Positions 53,072 to 62,204 of a stretch of DNA of 64,000 nucleotides are shown piece after piece. How positions within the stretch are numbered: the first letter of the stretch is position 1; each line of letters begins with the position of its first letter. This DNA is from Vibrio maerlii (lineage in GTDB: Bacteria; Pseudomonadota; Gammaproteobacteria; Enterobacterales; Vibrionaceae). The DNA lies in contig NZ_QRHC01000006.1 in NCBI RefSeq assembly GCF_003415655.1, forward strand, positions 1 through 64,000. The letters are read 5' to 3'. The notes beneath the pieces were generated by a model, which searched no databases, was not told the DNA's origin, and saw nothing but the letters and a program-made list of their open reading frames with translations. Made by a program: the position numbers and the translations under genes.

Positions 53072-56000
53072 ATGAGCCCAATTTTGTACATTGAAGTCGG
53101 TAACGTGCTTTGGCAGGTCCTGCCAGACGGAACCTGGCAACAAATTCCGCTCGATACAGTGAAAGTAGATGGTGTGCTTGTCATTAAACAGGATGTAGAC
53201 GGCAATACTCTGGTTGAAAACCAACAACAAACCGAAGAAGTCGCTGAACAGCTCGAGCAAGTTGTTGACCAGCTTTCTGAAGAGTTCTTATCCAATAACT
53301 TAGCGAATCCAAGTAATCAGGCTAACTCGCCGGAGTCCGCAAGTGCTTCATTTATCGAATATGTTCAAGCGACATTAGATGAAACTATCGCTCAAGCTGG
53401 TTTTGATACTAGGCCAGACACTCCTGAGCCAAATGAAGTGAACCGCCAAGACGAACAGATACAGGATGTTCTTGAGGCAAATGCTCAACTCACCGTCGAT
53501 ATTCTTGATGGTGGCGATTTCGTAGAAAACCGTTTCGAGGTTCCAAACGTCACTATTGAAGGTACTGCACCAGAAATGCGCGATGGGCGTATTGTGAATA
53601 TCACCATCACGGATATTAATGGCAAGACGGTCACCACTACAGCAGTTACAGATAATGAAACCTATCGCGTCGAAGGTGTTGACCTTACTGGCTTGGCAGA
53701 AGGTCCATTAAACGTTGATGCCATCGTATCGGACAACTTTGGCAACAGTGTGTCGGCGGTCGATGATACAAACAAAGATACTCTCGCCGAGATTGAAGTT
53801 GATTTTGATGGTTTGGGAGACGAGTACTTCAACCAGTTTGAGGTATCGTCTACAAGAATTTTTGGTTCAATTGATTTTGTCGAAGATGGGCAACCGATTG
53901 AAATTACGATTAAAGACAGCCAAAACACTATCCTGACTTTCTCAACTATTGTCAGCGGAGGGACTTGGGAGATCCTTAACGAGGATTTCTCAGCTCTAGC
54001 AGAAGGCTTGTTGGAAGTTACGGCAGAAAGCATTGATATTGCCGGCAACCCAGCAATCGCAGTCGATACCATAGTTAAAGATACCATTGCGGGTATTACC
54101 GCTCAGATTGAGGATGGCGGTGATGCGGTTCTAAACGTTGAAGAGAAAAAGTCTGCTAACTTCTCTGGAGCTGTAACTGACGTTGAAGATGGTCAGAACG
54201 TCCACGTTGTGATTACTGACAGTAGTGGTGCGACACTTGAGTTCGATACGACCATTTCTAATGGAGAGTGGTCTGTTGAAGACGTTGATGTAACCTCGTT
54301 TGCTGATGGGGTTGTGACTGTTACCGCATCGTCTATTGATATTGCTGGTAACCCGACCTCTACCACGGATACGACGACGTCGATCGATACTACATTACCG
54401 ACCATCGATATTGATACGTTAGCTGGTTTCAGTATTTTAGACTTCCGAACTGGCAACCTAACTACTCTACAGGGCACGACGACAGGTGTTGACGAAGGAT
54501 TACCTATCTATGTGATTGTCAGTGATGGGAGCACCACTCTAACGTACGAGAGCACTATCAAGGCTGATGGCTCATGGGGTATGTCGGGTATCGATACTTC
54601 AACCCTAGACAGAAGCCAAACATGGACACTCGATGCAAAAGTTCTCAACGCCATAGGCAACGAAGCCGTTGATGATATGCCGACGTTGGTACTGCCTGAT
54701 TCTATTATTTTCGCAGAAACTATTATTGGAATCTTGGGAAGCGAGGTCCAAACCTCTAATATCAACATAGAATTTGCTGAGTTTTCTTTCGCTAGCGACC
54801 AGTCTTTTCTAAACACTATCACTTCACAGGGGGTTGGTGTAACCGCAAATATCGCACCAGATGGTCTTTCGATTGAAGGGCGAGACTCTTTAAATGATCT
54901 AGTTTACTCCGCTGAAATAGTAGGTGACCAAGTACGAGTCACTTTTTACCAAGCAGTGGATCAAGGCGTAGATGTCGATAGCATTCAAACTGCGCTCTTG
55001 ATTCAAGGTGTTCAAACCGACGCTGATGGGACAACAGAAACCGTTCTCGCTCACCTACCAATCGTTGTTAAAGACTCTGATCCTCTCGTGTTTGGTGAAA
55101 GCTATGACATGATTGAGGGCACAACCTCGTCGGGCAATTTCCTTAATAATGATATTGACCTCGATGGTGCACTACTCATTAGAGAAGTAACCGTTGGCAA
55201 TGAAACGAAAGTGATAACAGGAAATCAACCGGTCACCTTCTTGACTGTAGATGGCTTGCTGACGGTTTTCGCCAATGGTCATTGGACAATGCAAGCCGAT
55301 CGTAACTTAGACCATAGCACGGACCACCAGGTAGTCATCGACTATGTAGCGAGCGATGGCAGTAATGATTTTGGTACCGCAACTGCTACGATTGACATTT
55401 TTGATGGTAGCGCAGGTTCAATTAATGACGGTTCTACGCAAACCCAAGAAAACACATTAACCGATGGGGCACTGACAATCAGTGCTGATTTTAATGTTGA
55501 AGCAGGATCTGATAATCCTGATCCAGCCTCGATAGAGTTTGCAAGTACGAGCCTTGTATTGCTCAAAGCACTGGGTCTAGAGACGACTCTGAATCTAGAG
55601 AAGATCGACTATAGCCTGAGCGCCGATGGTAAAACGATAACTGCTACGGCAAATGGCGCAGCAATTTTTAGCTTAACCTTGAGTGCAGTAGCAAGTGGCG
55701 ATGATGTTCTCGCGACAATCGAACTTAATCAGCAACAGCCTATCAGCCATCTTCTTGCCAGTGATGCTATAAAGCTGCCGTTGGAAATCAAAGGTAGCGA
55801 TCTTGATGGAACAACACTCAATTCTGGTCGATTCGATTGGACGATCACTGATGGAGCAGACCCAACATTAAGCAATGCGCAGTCAATAGTTTTAAACGAG
55901 TCAGATCTTGCAACAGGACCTATTACTAGCTCGGGACAATTCTCTTTAACGATTGGCAGTGATTACTTAGATAGCGTGTTTTTTGACATAGCTGACCAAC

Positions 56001-59000
56001 CTAGTTTAACAAGCGGTGGTGAAACAGTTGTGTACGTGGTCAATCCAGATGGTTCCTTATCTGCCTATGTTGAAGATGTGGACATTCCAAGGTCCCCGGA
56101 CCTTGATAAGTTAGTATTCACTGTTAGCTTCACCCAACCAGCGAATAATGCCGACTCAACCATCAATTATGATCTTGTTCTCCATAGAGCATTGGATCAG
56201 AAAGGGACAGCAGAGTCTCTACCGATTGTGGTCACCGCAAGAGACCGTGATAATGATGAGACCAAATTAGAGTTAGATATCACCATTAACGATGATGGAG
56301 ACCCAATTATTGGCTCGGGTGAAGTTGAACTCTCTGAAGTACCTATTGCAGATGGTATTACCGTTGGTCCAACAGCAAGTGTGACCTTTGATGTCACTGC
56401 ATCTTATGACCCAATTGTCTTCCTTGGCTTGGAAGTTACGTCTGGCGCTCCTGTATTGGATACGGAAGGTAATCAAATCACGCAAAATGGTGAATCTTTG
56501 ACTTGGCGCGATAATGGTGACGGTAGCTACGATGCTATTTTGCCAAACGGTCAATCAGTACTCCTTATTTCGTTACCTGCGAACTTTTCACTTGATCCTG
56601 AATCTAGCGCAACAGTTTCAGTCGATATAGAGCTCTATCAATCTATCGATCATATCGGCTCAGATGAAACGGCAAGCTCAATTACTGTTCCAGTCATTAC
56701 CGTCGACTCCGATGGCACAACGAAAACTGTTGAATCGACCATCAAAATTTATGACGGCTTAAACCCAGTACTCGAAGTAGTGGGATCAATTGATGTTGAT
56801 GAGGCAGGGCTGCTAACGGGTAATGTTGATTCTGGAAACGAAACGGACTCACCATCGATCGTTCTAACTGAAGGCTCAGATGATATCGTTGATATTACCG
56901 TTAATATTGCTGAATTTGACGCAGAGGGTTATACCAGCGGTGGTAAAGCCATTACCTTAAATGACAAAGACGCCGATGGTTATTATTTTGGTGTTACCTC
57001 TGATGGTTCTGAAATTTTCAGAGTGCGTTTTAATCTCGATGGCAGTGTTGAGTTTGATCTCTTAGCCCCCTTGGACCACGACCCTGTACAAGGCGAAAAT
57101 AACCTACCGTTAGATTTTTCTATTAACGCGGTGGATGCTGATGGTGACCTGTCCGATCCCGTTGACTACACCGTAAATGTAAAGGACGACACGCCTCTTA
57201 TTGATGGGGATTCTACGGTCTATTTAGTGGAAGGTGATCTTCTAACGGGTAACATCTTATCAGTTAACGACCGAGTTGGTGCTGATGGTGGTGAGATGGT
57301 AAGTCTCAATTATAAAGGGACTTTATATGTGTTTATCGAGCCAGAAACACCGGTCGTTATTGAGCTTATAAATGAAAATGATCTTTCGTCATATGGCACA
57401 TTTACGGTCTACCAGAACGGTGACTTCACTCTGGAAACGAACCAAAGTGTAGATGCGGACCCTGCGTTACTGGATGACATAATTTATGTTATCGAGGATT
57501 TTGATGGTGATACCGACACTGGAACGATCAAATTATCTCTCGGTGATAATGAAGGTTTTATTCGAACTTACGACGTTGAAATTCGAGAAGACGAAGAAGC
57601 GACGTTAAGGATCGAGGTATCTCGTGGTGATGTTGACCAGGGGGAAACCGTTACTGAGATTTCCATTGATGCTGCGAGTTTACAGGGCGGAATACTATAT
57701 CTAGATGGCATTGCTTTAGATATAGTTGATGGCAAGGTGACTATAACTAACTTAACCGTTGATGTGGGCAACCCCCTGCTTGTTGTTCCCGATGGTGTAT
57801 TGACCTACAGACCTGCAGAGCATCAATCTAACACCACCTTAAATCCATCGCCAATCTCTTTGATAGTAGGTGCGGTTATCACTGCGGATAGCGGAACTCG
57901 TGATTTAAGCGAGGATTTGGATGTATCAGTATTACCCGTTGCTGACACACCAGAGTGGGGAAGTTCAACCTTTACCTACGAAATGATTGAGGATGATGAG
58001 TCTGGTCTCAATCTTGATATTACCGCGAATTTAGTCGATGCAACCGACGGTTCGGAAACGTTGAAGTACTCGATCTCAGGTGTCCCTGAGGGCATTACTA
58101 TTTTCATCGATGGCCAACCGATTGAAGAAGGTAAAAACTACTCCCAGTCCAAACTGGACAAGATGGTGATCAAAACGGATGAAAACATCGCCGGCCAGTT
58201 CACCTTTACGATCACTGCAATTGCTATTGAAGATGGCAATGAATTTGCTTCCAATGATGACAAGCGCGCAGAGACGACTGAAACAGTTATCGTCAATGTA
58301 CGTCCGGATGTAGATGAACCTTTCTTATCTGTAAAAGATATCAAAGGGCTAGAAGATGAACCGATCAACCTTAAAGATCATATTTTTGCTCACCTAACCG
58401 ATACCGATGGCTCTGAAAGCCTCAGGATTCTTATTGAAGTTCAGGATGGCTGGGAAGTGATAGGTGGTGCTAAGACAGGTGCTAATTCCTACACTGTCAC
58501 CGCTGAAGACCTTGAAAGCGGCTCGGTATTTTTGGTACCGAAGGAAGATATAAGCTCATTTACCGAAACCTTAGAGATCCAGGTTTCCGCAATTGCAACA
58601 GAGTCGACGCAAGACGGGTTGATTCCAAATAATCCGCAAGCGATCAGTCCAAAAGAAACGATCACGATCTTCTTAAAAGGTGTGGTTGATGAACCTACGG
58701 TTGTTGATGGTGGACAAGGGCATTGGCAGTACGATGATTCAACTAAGGTGATCAGTAACCTTGCTGACCTCAATGAAGATGAGCTTATTGCTTTAGATTT
58801 TGTTGTTCAAACCAGCGATGATGATGTGTCGGAAGAGATAAATATCCTACTGACTGATATCCCAGACGGTACTCAACTGGTGGATTCGTCTGGATCTCCA
58901 GTGGTACTCACTATCGCTTATGTTGATCCTATTACAGGACCAGTTTATCAGGTTTCAAACGCTGATCTCGCTAATATATTCCTCAAACCACAACAAGATT

Positions 59001-62000
59001 TTAGTGGCAATTTAACCTTAGATGTCATCGCTATTTCTACTGAACCGGACGGGGATTCGGGTGAGTTCCCAATGACGGTTGAGATTGAAGTGCTTCCTGT
59101 CGTCGATCAGAGTGATGGTGTTGCTGTGACAACATCGGGCGTTGAAGATCGTACCATTGGCCTTAATCTGATGCCTAGTATCAATGCCGATATCGATGGT
59201 AGTGAAAGCTTAACCGGCTATACGATTGTCGGGCTTGATGCAGACTTAACCCTGCTGTTTGATGGTGTTGAAGTAGCGGTAGAGGCTGGTGGTTTAGACT
59301 TATCAACGCTGCTTGATACCACATCCCCAACTCTTGAAGACCTCTTGCTAAGCGGACGTTTGAGTGTACAAGCGTCCGAAGATTTAAGTGGAACGTTTAA
59401 TCTAGATATTAGCTATCAAGTTACCGATACATCGCCAACAGGTGCTGTGGATGTGAAGGATATTTCCGGTACATTGACCGTTGATGTTGCGGGAAAAGTT
59501 GAACTAGATACACGCCTCGAAAGTTCTGGTCAAATCTACACCAGTGATGATGGCTCACCGGTGAATATTTCTGATGCCGTTACCTTTTATGATGCGGATT
59601 TAGATGGTTCAGAATATCTCGATTACATCGTTATCTTTGTCCCCGACGGCGTCACTCTTATTGTCGACCACCCAAATGGCGCGAGCCAGAATGCGAATGG
59701 TGATTGGATTATCCCAGCAGATGGGCTAAGTAGTGATTCAGTAAAAGAAACGGCGGCTCGAATCTTAGAGAATGCCACAATCTCGAGTCCTCAAGACACT
59801 GAACTACTTGATATATTAGTGCGTGCTCGTGTAATCGATGATGAAGATGCTCGTTTTATTGATGCCACCTTCCAATTGCAGATTACCGGTCATTCAGGCG
59901 GTGGTGGAAGCTGTGATCCTGTTGGATCCCCTGGCGATATTCAATCAGATGACATTAAGCAACCTGAGGGTGAAGATATTGATCTTTCTGGGCTGCTTAA
60001 TACTAATGTGGGTAGTGACCCTGACAACGAACTTTCATTCTACATTCCTGCAGATTCATTGCCTGAAGGCGTGACCATTGAGGGGGATGGCGTCACTGTT
60101 GAGTATGATCGTTTGGGTAATGTTATCGGTTACTCCATAACCCCTGAAGCATTGGGTAACCTAAAGCTTACCGGTATGGACGAGGACTTTGCTGGTTGCT
60201 TAACCTTTACGATAGAAACGATAGAAACGTCACCATGTAACGGTGATAGCGTCACAACAGAACAGACGATCACTATTCAAGTCACCCCGGTTGTCGATGA
60301 CATCTCTATAGGTGCCGACTCGCTAACCATCGAAGAAGACACTCAGTCTAATCTCAACCTATCGTTGATTTTGGGAGATAGCGTTGAAGATGGGCAATTG
60401 ATTACCGGAGAAGGTAACTCAGCGACGGGTAAAGAAACCGTGAACTCTTTGACGGTTTCTATAACTGCAGGTGCGAGCTTAGTCGGGCCTAATGACGTTC
60501 TTTCAGATAATGGGGATGGCACTTGGACCATTCTTGATCCTGCTCGATTAAATGAAGTTGAATTAGTACCCCCACTTCATTTTAGTGGAGAGCTGACGTT
60601 AACCTTTAGCGCCAATATTACGGATGCTGCTGATTGCGTCACGGAAACTGACACCCAAGATAAAACCACATCTATCACCATTGATGTTGCCCCCGTTACC
60701 GATTTGGCCAATCTCGTGACCAGTGATGTATTAGGGAATGAGGATGAGTATATCTCGCTATCTTCCATGACGGCAGAGCTGATAGACCAAGATGGCTCTG
60801 AGAGTATGTCGTTAAGCTTGAAAGGAGTACCGGAAGGGGCTGTTGTTGTCTACAAAGTGGGAGAAAGCTATGAGTTAGCACCAAACAATGGCGCTGATGG
60901 TGGCAGCTTCAATGGGGCAAATACTTATGAGTGGCAAGTCGATCCATCGCGAATCGCTGATCTATATATATTGCCTCCGCTAGACTTTAGCGGAGATATT
61001 CCACTGGCTTTAGAAGCCATTACTCAAGAAATTGAGAGTGGAGAGGTGAACTTTACAGAGTCTGAGTTTGTTGTTGGTGTATTACCCATTGGTGACAGAG
61101 TCGAGCTCGTCGACTTACCAGAAACAATTACTGGTGAAGAAAATGATGGTGTTGCGATTAACCTGGAAGCGTCTAGCTTTGAGACAAACAGTGACGAATA
61201 TATTTCATTGACCGTTATTGTGAATGCGACCTCAGATTCAACCGCTTTATTCGGCTTAGATAAGATTCGTATAGGTATCAGTAGCGCCGCTTTTGTCACA
61301 AATTCAGACGGTAGTGCATCTGCGTCATTATTAGTTAGAGCCGATGAGATAGATAAGATCACCTTCTTCCCTGGTGATGCATACGGAGAAATGGATGTCA
61401 CGATTCAAGCTCGTAGCTACGACGAAAATACTGTATTGGGTAATCTAGAGTTCGATTATGGAGATCCAGTGAGTGAAGACCTCACTATCATTATTGAACC
61501 AGAGCCAGATGAACCCATTCTGACAGTGGATTATGCGTCGATAATCTCAGAAGCTGACGGTGCGATACCACTAGGGTTGGATCTGTCCTTAATCAACCCT
61601 GCTCCGGACGAATCTGGCTTTATTGTTCTGTCTGGCTTGCCATCTAACTTGGAACTTAACGCTGGAGCCAAGAGCAATGGTAAATACACGGTTGATCTGG
61701 CTGATATTGAGGACCTTGCGATTATTAGTGGATACGATGGTGCTGACAGTTTTCAGTTGACTATCGAGCCAAGCGCCACGCTGGGAGGCTCAGAGGCGAC
61801 AGGTATTGCACAAACCGTTGATGTGACATTGTTAGTGCCAGGAACCGACTCGATGGGCACCGGTGACAATGATCTATTTGTTATCAATAACAGCACGGGA
61901 ACTGACAATATTGTGGACTTCGACTTCTCGGCTAATAGCGATGCCATAGATATCAGTGCGATTGTGAGTGGTGTAACGAACGGAACAAGCGCCGACGGAC

Positions 62001-62188
62001 AAATTGATCTGGCTGAATCTGGTGCAGATGTGGTGATCTCTTTGAAACCCGATAGCAGCAATGTGCAACAAGAAGTGGTACTGAAAGGAGTGACCTTAGA
62101 TAACCTCTATGGCGCAAGTGCGAATGGAGTCAGCGAAGCTGATATTTTGCAAAAGATGATTGATGACCAAAACCTAATCGTGCAGTAA
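53072..62188 (+). CDS. Giant T1SS-secreted adhesin (Ig/cadherin-like repeats, VC_A0849-type C-terminus)
   Basis: About 3038 residues. Start ATG 53072 with AAGGAG 5 nt upstream; a GTG at 53066 overlaps that site. The N-terminus (1-130) lacks a signal peptide and is Gln/Glu rich. Residues about 145-560 hold four or so Ig-like repeats of ~95 residues with SIDIAGNP and DTxxxDT linkers. About 560-2900 is a series of VCBS/cadherin-like modules with acidic D-x-D-G-S-E motifs (DTDGSESL, DIDGSESL, DLDGSEYL, DQDGSESM), expected to bind Ca2+. From about 2920 comes one RTX-like motif GTGDNDLFV and a C-terminal type I secretion domain. Only four Cys, all between residues 2281 and 2522. The exporter gene follows. 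Confidence 0.88.
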   Translation: MSPILYIEVGNVLWQVLPDGTWQQIPLDTVKVDGVLVIKQDVDGNTLVENQQQTEEVAEQLEQVVDQLSEEFLSNNLANPSNQANSPESASASFIEYVQATLDETIAQAGFDTRPDTPEPNEVNRQDEQIQDVLEANAQLTVDILDGGDFVENRFEVPNVTIEGTAPEMRDGRIVNITITDINGKTVTTTAVTDNETYRVEGVDLTGLAEGPLNVDAIVSDNFGNSVSAVDDTNKDTLAEIEVDFDGLGDEYFNQFEVSSTRIFGSIDFVEDGQPIEITIKDSQNTILTFSTIVSGGTWEILNEDFSALAEGLLEVTAESIDIAGNPAIAVDTIVKDTIAGITAQIEDGGDAVLNVEEKKSANFSGAVTDVEDGQNVHVVITDSSGATLEFDTTISNGEWSVEDVDVTSFADGVVTVTASSIDIAGNPTSTTDTTTSIDTTLPTIDIDTLAGFSILDFRTGNLTTLQGTTTGVDEGLPIYVIVSDGSTTLTYESTIKADGSWGMSGIDTSTLDRSQTWTLDAKVLNAIGNEAVDDMPTLVLPDSIIFAETIIGILGSEVQTSNINIEFAEFSFASDQSFLNTITSQGVGVTANIAPDGLSIEGRDSLNDLVYSAEIVGDQVRVTFYQAVDQGVDVDSIQTALLIQGVQTDADGTTETVLAHLPIVVKDSDPLVFGESYDMIEGTTSSGNFLNNDIDLDGALLIREVTVGNETKVITGNQPVTFLTVDGLLTVFANGHWTMQADRNLDHSTDHQVVIDYVASDGSNDFGTATATIDIFDGSAGSINDGSTQTQENTLTDGALTISADFNVEAGSDNPDPASIEFASTSLVLLKALGLETTLNLEKIDYSLSADGKTITATANGAAIFSLTLSAVASGDDVLATIELNQQQPISHLLASDAIKLPLEIKGSDLDGTTLNSGRFDWTITDGADPTLSNAQSIVLNESDLATGPITSSGQFSLTIGSDYLDSVFFDIADQPSLTSGGETVVYVVNPDGSLSAYVEDVDIPRSPDLDKLVFTVSFTQPANNADSTINYDLVLHRALDQKGTAESLPIVVTARDRDNDETKLELDITINDDGDPIIGSGEVELSEVPIADGITVGPTASVTFDVTASYDPIVFLGLEVTSGAPVLDTEGNQITQNGESLTWRDNGDGSYDAILPNGQSVLLISLPANFSLDPESSATVSVDIELYQSIDHIGSDETASSITVPVITVDSDGTTKTVESTIKIYDGLNPVLEVVGSIDVDEAGLLTGNVDSGNETDSPSIVLTEGSDDIVDITVNIAEFDAEGYTSGGKAITLNDKDADGYYFGVTSDGSEIFRVRFNLDGSVEFDLLAPLDHDPVQGENNLPLDFSINAVDADGDLSDPVDYTVNVKDDTPLIDGDSTVYLVEGDLLTGNILSVNDRVGADGGEMVSLNYKGTLYVFIEPETPVVIELINENDLSSYGTFTVYQNGDFTLETNQSVDADPALLDDIIYVIEDFDGDTDTGTIKLSLGDNEGFIRTYDVEIREDEEATLRIEVSRGDVDQGETVTEISIDAASLQGGILYLDGIALDIVDGKVTITNLTVDVGNPLLVVPDGVLTYRPAEHQSNTTLNPSPISLIVGAVITADSGTRDLSEDLDVSVLPVADTPEWGSSTFTYEMIEDDESGLNLDITANLVDATDGSETLKYSISGVPEGITIFIDGQPIEEGKNYSQSKLDKMVIKTDENIAGQFTFTITAIAIEDGNEFASNDDKRAETTETVIVNVRPDVDEPFLSVKDIKGLEDEPINLKDHIFAHLTDTDGSESLRILIEVQDGWEVIGGAKTGANSYTVTAEDLESGSVFLVPKEDISSFTETLEIQVSAIATESTQDGLIPNNPQAISPKETITIFLKGVVDEPTVVDGGQGHWQYDDSTKVISNLADLNEDELIALDFVVQTSDDDVSEEINILLTDIPDGTQLVDSSGSPVVLTIAYVDPITGPVYQVSNADLANIFLKPQQDFSGNLTLDVIAISTEPDGDSGEFPMTVEIEVLPVVDQSDGVAVTTSGVEDRTIGLNLMPSINADIDGSESLTGYTIVGLDADLTLLFDGVEVAVEAGGLDLSTLLDTTSPTLEDLLLSGRLSVQASEDLSGTFNLDISYQVTDTSPTGAVDVKDISGTLTVDVAGKVELDTRLESSGQIYTSDDGSPVNISDAVTFYDADLDGSEYLDYIVIFVPDGVTLIVDHPNGASQNANGDWIIPADGLSSDSVKETAARILENATISSPQDTELLDILVRARVIDDEDARFIDATFQLQITGHSGGGGSCDPVGSPGDIQSDDIKQPEGEDIDLSGLLNTNVGSDPDNELSFYIPADSLPEGVTIEGDGVTVEYDRLGNVIGYSITPEALGNLKLTGMDEDFAGCLTFTIETIETSPCNGDSVTTEQTITIQVTPVVDDISIGADSLTIEEDTQSNLNLSLILGDSVEDGQLITGEGNSATGKETVNSLTVSITAGASLVGPNDVLSDNGDGTWTILDPARLNEVELVPPLHFSGELTLTFSANITDAADCVTETDTQDKTTSITIDVAPVTDLANLVTSDVLGNEDEYISLSSMTAELIDQDGSESMSLSLKGVPEGAVVVYKVGESYELAPNNGADGGSFNGANTYEWQVDPSRIADLYILPPLDFSGDIPLALEAITQEIESGEVNFTESEFVVGVLPIGDRVELVDLPETITGEENDGVAINLEASSFETNSDEYISLTVIVNATSDSTALFGLDKIRIGISSAAFVTNSDGSASASLLVRADEIDKITFFPGDAYGEMDVTIQARSYDENTVLGNLEFDYGDPVSEDLTIIIEPEPDEPILTVDYASIISEADGAIPLGLDLSLINPAPDESGFIVLSGLPSNLELNAGAKSNGKYTVDLADIEDLAIISGYDGADSFQLTIEPSATLGGSEATGIAQTVDVTLLVPGTDSMGTGDNDLFVINNSTGTDNIVDFDFSANSDAIDISAIVSGVTNGTSADGQIDLAESGADVVISLKPDSSNVQQEVVLKGVTLDNLYGASANGVSEADILQKMIDDQNLIVQ

Positions 62189-62204
62189 GAGATGGAATCA
62201 ATAC

